Assembly: GCA_028818755.1 (NCBI GenBank) | Contig: JAPPNF010000151.1 | Span: forward strand, 1 to 48,117 | Direction: 5' to 3' | DNA length: 48,117 nucleotides | DNA from: Deltaproteobacteria bacterium | Lineage (GTDB): Bacteria; Desulfobacterota; Binatia; UBA9968; JAJDTQ01 | Shown: in pieces, positions 42,154 through 48,117 of the stretch | How the letters are laid out: every line of letters begins with the position of its first letter | Numbering within the stretch: the first letter of the stretch is position 1 | The notes under the pieces: generated by a model | Told to the model about the DNA's origin: nothing | What the model saw: only the letters and a program-made list of their open reading frames with translations | The model's database searches: none | Made by a program: the position numbers and the translations under genes

Positions 42154-42300
42154 TCAGGAGTCTTCAGCCGCGAGCAACATGTCTGCCTCGGCCAGAACCG
42201 TTTCCAGGTCGACACCCTTCCCCTCGGCGACCTCCTTCTCTCCCTTTGCCAGCAACCGGAGCATCCGCCGTTCGGACTCGATAAGGGGAAATTTTGCCAT
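42154..42300 (-). CDS. 48-residue antitoxin-like protein
   Basis: A short frame: ATG at 42300, AAGGA about 8 bases upstream, TGA at 42154-42156. Sequence runs MAKFPLIESERRMLRLLAKG, then KEVAEGKGVDLETVLAEADM and ends LLAAEDS. The EGKGVDLETVLAEADMLLA motif recalls small acidic antitoxin-like proteins next to RelE-type toxins, where a similar helix binds the toxin. No toxin is beside it, and the upstream frame (from 42389, MAEPSTTRSHVARGLFERYP) is of unknown character. Real but uncertain, because it is short and I cannot search a database. Confidence 0.5.
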   Translation of the reverse strand: MAKFPLIESERRMLRLLAKGEKEVAEGKGVDLETVLAEADMLLAAEDS

Positions 42301-42453
42301 AAGAATTCCTTGAGCCGTTCGATTGCGTCAGGGTATCGTTCGAAGAGTCCTCGCGCAACGTGTGACCTTGTCGTGCTTGGTTCCGCCATCTGCGACCACG
42401 CAAGGTTGGCGCTCGCTCGAAGTGTGCTGAAACGGGTTGGAATAGAGAATCCG

Positions 42454-42474
42454 TTTGTAGTACGTTGTAGTACA
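42454..42474. promoter_or_regulatory. direct repeat at the RHH antitoxin start (operator candidate)
   Basis: TTGTAGTAC occurs twice (42455-42463 and 42465-42473), ten bases apart, ending right at the ATG of the RHH gene. TGTAGTACA is itself a near-palindrome. Typical of RHH antitoxin autoregulation, where two dimers bind adjacent repeats. Confidence 0.5.
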
Positions 42475-42689
42475 TGGCGACCTTGACCATCCGTATAGAC
42501 GACAGGCTTGACGCGGAATTGCGCGATGTCGCGGCACTAACGGGGACGGGCAAGAGCGCCTTCGTGCGCGAAGCCGTGCGCCGGCAGCTCGCGATCGCAC
42601 GGCTTGAACAACTGCGACGCCGTGTCGCGCCGTTCGCCGAGGCCCATGGCTGGCTGACCGACGAGGATGTCTTCGAAGAAGTCTCGTGA
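42474..42689 (+). CDS. ribbon-helix-helix (CopG-type) antitoxin
   Basis: 71 residues. The first part TLTIRIDDRLDAELRDVAAL with GTGKSAFVREAVRRQL is a ribbon-helix-helix fold; the C-terminal acidic part (GWLTDEDVFEEVS) would wrap the toxin. It is immediately followed by a PIN-domain toxin gene whose GTG overlaps its stop by 4 bp, a typical type II toxin-antitoxin arrangement. The direct repeat just upstream of its ATG is a likely site for its own repression; there is no good Shine-Dalgarno site. Confidence 0.9.
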   Translation: MATLTIRIDDRLDAELRDVAALTGTGKSAFVREAVRRQLAIARLEQLRRRVAPFAEAHGWLTDEDVFEEVS

Positions 42690-43096
42690 GGATCCTGCTG
42701 GACACCAACGTCCTCGTTGCGGCCTTCGCGACCCGCGGGTTCTGTCACGACATCCTGCAACTCGTGCTTACCCAGCACCAGCTTCTCGTTGGTGAGACGG
42801 TTCTCCAGGAACTTGGACACATTCTCGCTGGCAAGCTCGGCATACCGGACGAGCATGTGAGCGAAGTGGTTGGTTTCGTTCGCGAGCATGCAGACGTGGT
42901 GGCGCCGGTCGAGCCGGCGACATGGCCGGCTGCGGATCCCGCCGATCGATGGATCGCGGCTGCAGCGGTGCGCGGAATGGCGGACGTACTCGTGACCGGA
43001 GACAAGGACCTCCTGGATGCCCCGCCGGTTGAGGGGTTGCGGATCGTCAGCCCGAGAGGTTTGTGGGAGTTGCTGCGCGTTACCGGAGGGGATTGA
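42686..43096 (+). CDS. PIN-domain RNase toxin
   Basis: 136 residues from a GTG overlapping the antitoxin stop by 4 bp. Acidic PIN residues are visible: Asp6 in ILLDTNVLVAAF, Glu in GETVLQELGHIL, Asp in DPADRWIAAAA and Asp in LVTGDKDLL. These bind the Mg/Mn for single-strand RNA cleavage. The subfamily is that of putative toxin component, PIN_3-type. Together with 42474-42689 a complete toxin-antitoxin unit. The RNase D gene starts 5 bp after its stop. Confidence 0.92.
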   Translation: MRILLDTNVLVAAFATRGFCHDILQLVLTQHQLLVGETVLQELGHILAGKLGIPDEHVSEVVGFVREHADVVAPVEPATWPAADPADRWIAAAAVRGMADVLVTGDKDLLDAPPVEGLRIVSPRGLWELLRVTGGD

Positions 43097-43100
43097 TTCA

Positions 43101-44273
43101 TTGCGTACGTCAGAGGCCCCGGACTACGTCTACGTATGCGACTCCGCCGCCCTGGAACGGTTGACCCGTTGCATCAGGGACGGCAAATCGGTCGCCCTCG
43201 ACATCGAGGCGGACAGCCTCCACAGCTACACGGAGAAGGTCTGCTTGATCCAGCTCTCCGTCGGAGGCCGGCACTTCGTCGTGGACCCCCTTTCCGAGCT
43301 GGACTACGGCGGCCTCCTGGAAGCCTTGGCGGAGAAGCCGCTGATCGCTCACGGGGGTGACTACGATCTGCGCATGTTGCGCGCGTGGCGGGGTTTCCGG
43401 CCGCGGGGCGAAGTCTTCGACACCATGATCGCGGCCCAGTTGCTGGGCATCGAGCAGATCGGGCTGGCGGCGCTGGTCGAGAAGTTCCTGGACATCGCGA
43501 TGACCAAGGACTCGCAGAAGTCGGACTGGTCGCGCCGGCCGCTTACCGAAAAACAGTTGCGCTACGCCGCCAACGACACCCGACATCTGGAGGAGTTGGC
43601 CGAGTGCCTGCACGGCGAGTTGCTCGAGCGGGGAAGGGTGGAGTGGCACCGCGAGAGTTGTCGCGCCATGGTGGACTCCACCGGGCGCGATCGTCCACGC
43701 GACTCACGCGAGGCTTGGCGAATCAAGGGAGCAGGCCGGCTCACTCCACGCGAACTGGCGTATCTGCGGGAAGTCTGGGGGTGGCGCGAGGAGCGCGCCC
43801 GGCGCGCCGACCGTCCGACCTTCAAGGTCCTGGGCAACCGCCAGATCCTGGAGCTGGTGCAGTGGGCGGAGTCCCATCCGGGCGAGCCGCTGGAGAAGGG
43901 GCCGAAGTTGCCGCGCGACATCGTCGGCTCGCGCAGGCGAGCGCTCAAGCACGCGATCGACCGGGCCGCGGCCATGACGCCGGCGGAGTGGCCGGAACGC
44001 ATCAAGGCCCCGCGCGTGCATCCGCCGCCCATCGACCAGCAGCAGCTCGACGCCTTGCGGAGCAAATGCGCGGAGATTGCCGAAAGGCTGGAGGTCGCCG
44101 CTTCGACGCTTGCGCCCAAGGCTGCTCTGGAGGCCATCGTCCAGGAGCGGCCTCGCAGCTTCGATGAGATCATGGCGAGCACAGGGCTGTTGCGCTGGCA
44201 GGCGGAACTGCTGCGGCCCGCGCTGGACGCGACTCTGTACGCGCCCCGGGAGGAGCCCCCGTCGACAAACTGA
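43101..44273 (+). CDS. rnd: ribonuclease D
   Basis: 390 residues starting at a TTG, chosen because GGAGGGG is just upstream; the earlier in-frame ATG at 43017 lies inside the PIN gene. DEDDy exonuclease motifs: ALDIEADS (Asp, Glu), AHGGDYDLRML (Asp), and YAANDTRHL (Tyr, Asp). An HRDC domain follows at about 210-300 (RELAYLREVWGWREERARRA; ILELVQWAESHPGE). Known role: 3'-5' trimming of tRNA and other small RNAs in the cytosol. C-terminal part (about 310-390) is a second helical HRDC-like region. Placement directly after a toxin-antitoxin pair may be chance. Confidence 0.94.
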   Translation: MRTSEAPDYVYVCDSAALERLTRCIRDGKSVALDIEADSLHSYTEKVCLIQLSVGGRHFVVDPLSELDYGGLLEALAEKPLIAHGGDYDLRMLRAWRGFRPRGEVFDTMIAAQLLGIEQIGLAALVEKFLDIAMTKDSQKSDWSRRPLTEKQLRYAANDTRHLEELAECLHGELLERGRVEWHRESCRAMVDSTGRDRPRDSREAWRIKGAGRLTPRELAYLREVWGWREERARRADRPTFKVLGNRQILELVQWAESHPGEPLEKGPKLPRDIVGSRRRALKHAIDRAAAMTPAEWPERIKAPRVHPPPIDQQQLDALRSKCAEIAERLEVAASTLAPKAALEAIVQERPRSFDEIMASTGLLRWQAELLRPALDATLYAPREEPPSTN

Positions 44274-44328
44274 AGTCCGCACCCATCCCCGGAGTCGCTA
44301 GAGTTGTGCTATAGGGAAACTCTGACAA

Positions 44329-44390
44329 TGGCGTCCTTCGACTTCGTTCGACCTTCGGCAAGCCTGTCCTGAGCCCTTCGACGAAACGGG
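44329..44390. repeat. interspersed repeat, type C (short copy)
   Basis: GGCGTCCTTCGACTTCGTTC, then AAGCCTGTCCTGAGCCCTTC, GACGAAACGGG. Same family as 5645-5770 and 31508-31624. It lies between rnd and the next amidohydrolase gene. Confidence 0.55.
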
Positions 44391-44427
44391 GGCGCGTGTA
44401 AGCATTCTTGCAAGAGGAGCCGTGACC

Positions 44428-45861
44428 ATGGGGAACCGAGCAGCAGCGATACATGACGGACTGAAGCACCCGGTGATCGACGGGGACGGCCACTGGATCG
44501 AGCCGATCCCGGTCTTTCTCGAGTACCTGAGCGAAACGGGCGGCCCCGCCGCCGTCGACCAGATCAAGGACCTTTGGCGCCGTAACCAGGGGTGGTACCG
44601 CGCCACCGAGCAGGAGCGCCAGCACCATCGCATGCGCCGCACCATCTGGTGGGGCGTCACCGCCGATACGCTGGACAAGGCCACGGGGCTCCTGCCGGCC
44701 CTGTTGAACGAGCGGTTGCCCGAACTGGGCATCGACTTCGCGATGATCTACCCGAGCTTCGGGCTGAGCGTCAACGGCATTCAGGACGACGACCTCCACC
44801 GGGCCGGTGTCCGCGCCTACAACATGATGACGTGGGACATGTTCGCGCCGTACGCCGAGCGGTTCTGTCCCGTGGCCATCATCCCCGCGCACAAGCCGGA
44901 GGACGCCCTGGAAGAGCTGGAGTACGCGGTGGTGCAGCGCGGCTACCGGGCGATCATGCTGCGAGGCAACCAGGAACGGAAGATCCCGGGGGCGGCGGAG
45001 GGCATCGATCCGCGCAAGGCCGCCTGGTACTGCGACAACATCGCCCTGGACAGCCCCTATGACTACGAGCCGGTCTGGCGGCGGTGCGTGGAGCTGGGCG
45101 TTGCCGTGACCCAGCACTCGGGCAGCGGCCGCTGGCACGACCGCGCCTCCATCACCAACTTCACCTTCAACCACGTCGGCCACTTCGCCGAGTCGAACCA
45201 CGCCTTCGCCCGCGGCGTCTTCCTGGGCGGACTGGTGAACCGCTACCCGAGCCTCAACTTCGGGTTCATGGAAGGCGGCATAAGCTGGGCCTGCCAGATG
45301 TGCTTCGACATGATCGAGCACTGGGAGAAGCGCCGCCGCGCCGGGCTGCAGTACCCGGACTCCACCAACGTCGAGGAGTTGAAAGGGTTCATCGAGCGCT
45401 ACGGGGACGAACGGCTGAAGGCCAACGCCGATGCCCTCATGGACAACCTGGACGCCTTCCGTCCCAACTGCAGCCTCGAAGAGCTGGCGAAGCCCGAGTA
45501 CGTGGTGGACGACTTCGAAGCCGCGGGAATCGAGTCCGAGGAAGATGTGGGGGCGGTGTTCGCCAACCATTTCTTCTTCGGCTGCGAGGCCGACGACCGC
45601 GCCACCATGTGGGCGTTCGATCCGCGCATGGGCGTGCGGCTACAGCCGGTCTTCAGTTCCGACTTCACGCACTTCGACGTGCCCGATTTCAAGGAAGTCA
45701 TTCCGGAAGCGTACGAGATGGTGGAAAAGGGCCACGTGACCGAGCAGGACTTCCAGGACTTCACCTTCACCAACGCCGCCCGCCTGCACACCCGCAACAA
45801 CCCCGACTTCTTCAAGGGCACCGCCGTGGAGAAGGCCGTCGCGGACGAACTAGGGTTGTGA
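44428..45861 (+). CDS. amidohydrolase family 2 protein no. 6
   Basis: 477 residues, longer than its relatives, from the ATG at 44428 (GAGGAG eight bases upstream; a GTG at 44422 is too near that site). Seen: PVIDGDGHWIEPIPVF (metal-site DGDGH), FAMIYPSFGLS, MTWDMFAPYAERFCPVAIIP, TQHSGSGRWHDRAS with candidate metal His, a LNFGFMEGGISWACQM strand and helix, and FSSDFTHFDVPDFKE near 412 with the conserved Asp. An inserted stretch between about residues 300 and 385 explains the extra length. Metal-dependent TIM-barrel hydrolase or decarboxylase of unknown substrate, cytosolic. Confidence 0.9.
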   Translation: MGNRAAAIHDGLKHPVIDGDGHWIEPIPVFLEYLSETGGPAAVDQIKDLWRRNQGWYRATEQERQHHRMRRTIWWGVTADTLDKATGLLPALLNERLPELGIDFAMIYPSFGLSVNGIQDDDLHRAGVRAYNMMTWDMFAPYAERFCPVAIIPAHKPEDALEELEYAVVQRGYRAIMLRGNQERKIPGAAEGIDPRKAAWYCDNIALDSPYDYEPVWRRCVELGVAVTQHSGSGRWHDRASITNFTFNHVGHFAESNHAFARGVFLGGLVNRYPSLNFGFMEGGISWACQMCFDMIEHWEKRRRAGLQYPDSTNVEELKGFIERYGDERLKANADALMDNLDAFRPNCSLEELAKPEYVVDDFEAAGIESEEDVGAVFANHFFFGCEADDRATMWAFDPRMGVRLQPVFSSDFTHFDVPDFKEVIPEAYEMVEKGHVTEQDFQDFTFTNAARLHTRNNPDFFKGTAVEKAVADELGL

Positions 45862-45876
45862 ACTTGGCCACATGGG

Positions 45877-45891
45877 GCGACCGCCGGTCGC
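45877..45891. repeat. short hairpin between convergent genes
   Basis: GCGACC-gcc-GGTCGC is a perfect 6-bp stem with a 3-base loop, in the 100-bp gap between the convergent amidohydrolase and lipoprotein genes. Possible shared terminator or repeat; no T-run. Confidence 0.4.
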
Positions 45892-45961
45892 TCCTACAAG
45901 TTATCGCAGCTTGACGCGGCGAGCCGGGCACCGTCCTTTGCGGTGTCCGGATCGCCGGACC

Positions 45962-46417
45962 TCACCTGGCGCGCTTGGTGTCCGGGATCTCCCTTCGGGC
46001 GGTGTCCGCGTTTACCACCGTGAGCTCGCTGAGACGTACCGTGGTGCCTCCCCCGACGTCCTTCCTGCGTGCCTTGAAGCGCGCGTAGAGGACCGACCCC
46101 GCTTCGACCTTTACTTCGATCGTGATCTTGTCGGTGGTAATCGGCAGGCTGCCCATTTCGGCTACGATCGTGTGCGGCCCCGGCGGCAGCTCGTGGACCT
46201 GGTGGGTGCCGTTCTCAAGGTCCCCTTTCCGCTCACCGTCCACATGCACGCGCACCGGGAGGAGGCCGCCGACGAAGGACCACGGCCGGTAAAGATACAC
46301 GAGCCCAACGTCGGTCTCCGGCTTCTTCCATCCCTCGAAGCCGGGTCCATGGGCCGTGGCGCAGCCGCCCAGCAGCAGGAGCAGGGCGGCCGCAAGCCAT
46401 CTCTTGGTGACACGCAT
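45962..46417 (-). CDS. lipoprotein with DUF2846-like domain
   Basis: 151 residues from the ATG at 46417; longer frames are only shadows of the neighbouring amidohydrolase gene. A lipobox is clear: LAAALLLLLGGC with Cys19, preceded by the basic RVTKR. After processing it would be an outer- or inner-membrane-anchored periplasmic protein. The mature part has YLYRPWSFVGGLLPVRVHVDGERKG, then HELPPGPHTIVAEMG, matching DUF2846/PEGA-like beta domains that stand out in cell-surface lipoproteins. Function unknown. It lies 41 bp downstream of the amidohydrolase no. 7 gene in the same direction. Confidence 0.85.
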   Translation of the reverse strand: MRVTKRWLAAALLLLLGGCATAHGPGFEGWKKPETDVGLVYLYRPWSFVGGLLPVRVHVDGERKGDLENGTHQVHELPPGPHTIVAEMGSLPITTDKITIEVKVEAGSVLYARFKARRKDVGGGTTVRLSELTVVNADTARREIPDTKRAR

Positions 46418-46458
46418 GGGGTTCGCCGGCAGACGCCGATGGCCGGCAGCGGGCGCGG

Positions 46459-47472
46459 CTACGCCTCCAGCCCCAGCGAGTAGAAGCGGTTGGAGTTGTC
46501 GAAGAAGACCTTGCGCTTCTGGTCCTCGGAGATGTCGGTCCGTTCGCGGACCTCCTTGGTGGCGTTGGGCCAGATGGTGTCCCAGTGCGGGTAGTCGGCG
46601 GCGAACAGCCACATGTCGTCGCCGAAGCGGTCCATGCAGTAGGGCAGCATGGCGTCGTCCGGGTCGAAGCTCACGTACACCCGGCCGCTGGCGACGTACT
46701 CGCTGGGCTTCCCCTTGAGCAGCGGCGCTTCCTCGCTGCGCCGCTCGTAGTGCTCGTCGATGCGGTCGAGCCAGTAGGGGAGCCATCCGCACCCCGCCTC
46801 GAAGAAACCCAGCTTCAGGTTGGGAAAGCGCTCCATCGCTCCGCAGGTCACGAGGCCTAGGAAGGCCTGCATGATCTCGAAGGAAAAGCTCACGGTGTGG
46901 GCCTGCAGAAAGCTCTCCCAGCGCTCCTGCCCCTCCGCGCCCCAGGAGTTGCCGTGGAAGCAGACCGGGATGCCCAGCCGTTCAGCCTCGGCGTAGATGG
47001 GCCAGAACTCCTCGGCGCCGAGGTTCTTCTTGTGGCCGTGGGTGTGGATCATCACGCCGGGGTGGTGCCACTTGTTGACGGCGCGGTTAAGCTCCTCCAC
47101 CGCCGCGGGGATGTTCTTCAGGGACACGGTGGCGATGCCCTTCAGGCGCGGGTTCTGCTGTTGGATCTCGCCGATGTAGTCGTTCCACGCCCGCGCCAGC
47201 GCCACTGAAAGATCGCTCTGCGGGACGAGGCAGAGGCTCAGCCCCATGGTCGGGTAGATGACGGTGAGGTCGATGCCCTCGACGTCCATGTCCGCGAGGT
47301 ACCCGTCGGTGCCGATGGTCATCTTCCCCATGCGGCCGAGGAAGCGGTCCCAGGTGTCGCTGGGGAAAAGGCCCTGGCGGATGCGATGGTACTGCTCCGG
47401 TATGCGCGAGCGGTAGTCGTCGATGGTTTCACGGATGTGCGAGTCGGAATCCACAACGGGATAGGCTGCCAT
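46459..47472 (-). CDS. amidohydrolase family 2 protein no. 7
   Basis: 337 residues from the ATG at 47472, after GGAGGT; the frame extends to 48078 but that part covers the adjoining dehydratase gene. Seen: VVDSDSHIRETIDDY (metal-site DSDSH), LTVIYPTMGLSLCL, VMIHTHGHKKNLG and VCFHGNSWG with candidate metal-binding His residues, LKLGFFEAGCGWLPYWLDR and WLFAADYPHWDTIWPN with the conserved Asp. Closest in this window to the protein at 23801. Cytosolic TIM-barrel hydrolase or decarboxylase with unknown substrate. Probably co-transcribed with the upstream pterin dehydratase (95-bp gap). Confidence 0.92.
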   Translation of the reverse strand: MAAYPVVDSDSHIRETIDDYRSRIPEQYHRIRQGLFPSDTWDRFLGRMGKMTIGTDGYLADMDVEGIDLTVIYPTMGLSLCLVPQSDLSVALARAWNDYIGEIQQQNPRLKGIATVSLKNIPAAVEELNRAVNKWHHPGVMIHTHGHKKNLGAEEFWPIYAEAERLGIPVCFHGNSWGAEGQERWESFLQAHTVSFSFEIMQAFLGLVTCGAMERFPNLKLGFFEAGCGWLPYWLDRIDEHYERRSEEAPLLKGKPSEYVASGRVYVSFDPDDAMLPYCMDRFGDDMWLFAADYPHWDTIWPNATKEVRERTDISEDQKRKVFFDNSNRFYSLGLEA

Positions 47473-47567
47473 TGGCGTCACCTCCAGAATAGGCGTTCTT
47501 GATCTTGTGAATACGGCAAGAGGTCGCTGCCTGTCAATCAGCGTGGGGCCGCGGCGGCATCCGGAGA

Positions 47568-47927
47568 CTACGGAGCCGGAAGTTCGGCTTCGCCGTAGGC
47601 TCGGTCGGTCTTGGCCGCCATGATGAAGTCGTTGCGGTGGAGGTTGCGGATCTTGTGGGTCCACCAGGTGACCCGGACCCGGCCCCATTCGGTGACGATC
47701 CTGGGGTGGTGGCCCTCCGCCTCGGCGATGTCGCCCACCGCGGCGGTGAAGGCCAGAGCCCCGGCGAAGTTCCTGAACTTGAAGAGCCGGTCCAGCTTGG
47801 GAATGCCGTCCTCCTCGATCATCGCCCACTCCGGCGTCTGCGGCTTGAGTTGGCGGACCTCCTGGTCGGTGACAACCGGGGCGTCGGCCCGGCACGCCAC
47901 GCACTTCTCTTCGGTCAACTGGGTCAT
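47568..47927 (-). CDS. pterin-4a-carbinolamine dehydratase
   Basis: 119 residues from the ATG at 47927 after GGAGG. The active-site motif EGHHPRIV is clear, with a WWTHKI strand following, and [19 protein letters not shown] forms the dimer helix. The family dehydrates 4a-hydroxytetrahydropterin to recycle the cofactor of aromatic amino-acid hydroxylases; a few bind molybdopterin or transcription factors. The N-terminus is about 20 residues longer than the shortest forms and includes CVACRADAP, a CxxC pair that may bind metal or be disordered. No aromatic hydroxylase lies in the window. It precedes an amidohydrolase gene in the same direction. Confidence 0.94.
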   Translation of the reverse strand: MTQLTEEKCVACRADAPVVTDQEVRQLKPQTPEWAMIEEDGIPKLDRLFKFRNFAGALAFTAAVGDIAEAEGHHPRIVTEWGRVRVTWWTHKIRNLHRNDFIMAAKTDRAYGEAELPAP

Positions 47928-48117
47928 GAAATCCTCCGGAAAATGGTGTCGGGCAGCTAGCGTAGCATCCCGCAACTTCCTGCCATAAGTTGCGCAGGAT
48001 TTCTTGTCGTTGGCAAGGCGTTGCGTCTTTGTTCCGAGCCCACCGATCGGGCGCGTTTGACAAGTGAGCCTCTTGCAAAACCCATCGGGTGAGGGGGATT
48101 TTGTAGACGTGGGGTCG
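47928..48117. other. upstream region at window end with an inverted repeat
   Basis: No gene seen. CGCAACTT (47971-47978) and AAGTTGCG (47987-47994) form a perfect 8-bp inverted repeat with an 8-base spacer, about 45-65 bp upstream of the dehydratase start; it may be an operator or RNA hairpin. Confidence 0.35.

Noticed and set aside
47473..48078. N-terminal extension of amidohydrolase no. 7
   Set aside because: It covers the pterin dehydratase gene in another frame; GGAGGT directly before the ATG at 47472 fixes the start.
1..48117. CRISPR array
   Set aside because: The repeats present are dispersed single or paired palindromes; no regular repeat-spacer series was seen.

Overview
The window reads as a piece of a GC-rich bacterial chromosome, with genes closely packed on both strands in short operon-like runs. 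Intergenic spaces carry several families of palindromic interspersed repeats. The gene content (seven Amidohydro_2-type hydrolases, tripartite tricarboxylate transport, CoA-linked enzymes, a selenoprotein of the glycine/betaine reductase B family) suggests an uncultivated, metabolically versatile soil, marine or sponge-associated lineage of the former Deltaproteobacteria/Tectomicrobia type. That placement is inference only; no rRNA or universal marker gene is present.

Layout. 0.2-5.6 kb: an SRAP (YedK/HMCES) DNA-repair peptidase, an orphan BrnA-like antitoxin, a Rid-family protein, an MFS exporter with an alpha/beta hydrolase, and an amidase. 5.8-12.7 kb: a methyltransferase, an amidohydrolase, a zinc alcohol dehydrogenase, a ketopantoate-reductase-like enzyme, a membrane-anchored multicopper oxidase and an aldo/keto reductase. 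12.7-16.6 kb (minus): a lipid-related block made of a GPP34 (GOLPH3-like) protein, a cyclic-nucleotide-binding patatin phospholipase and a type II thioesterase. This block lies between the intact aldo/keto reductase gene and a 5'-truncated second copy of it at 17.0-17.5 kb.

17.6-21.0 kb looks visibly less GC-rich and is a small defence-type island: a CBS-domain protein with a C-terminal HEPN-like RxxxxH motif, a truncated DndC (DNA phosphorothioation sulfurtransferase) and a cysteine desulfurase overlapping it. dndB, dndD and dndE are not seen, so this looks like a decayed Dnd locus.

21.0-32.6 kb: catabolic and transport genes (SDRs, AEC transporter, cupin, YghU-type glutathione transferase, ChrA, enoyl-CoA hydratase-like protein and four amidohydrolases, two of them a tandem duplicate of which one is frameshifted). 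32.8-40.6 kb (plus): a GrdE-type component B proprotein, then a GrdB-type selenoprotein whose in-frame UGA at 35238-35240 must be read as selenocysteine. These are followed by a complete TctC-TctA-TctB transporter with a 165-bp MITE-like element inserted between tctC and tctA, and by a thiolase-like/Zn-ribbon OB-fold pair. 40.6-48.1 kb: a coiled-coil small membrane protein, a renal-type dipeptidase, toxin-antitoxin genes (a small antitoxin-like ORF and an RHH/PIN pair), RNase D, two more amidohydrolases, a lipoprotein and a pterin carbinolamine dehydratase.

The most notable items are the selenocysteine-containing reductase beside a solute transporter and without the rest of the classical glycine reductase genes, the GPP34-patatin-thioesterase block bounded by direct repeats, and the remnant Dnd island with its CBS-HEPN neighbour.
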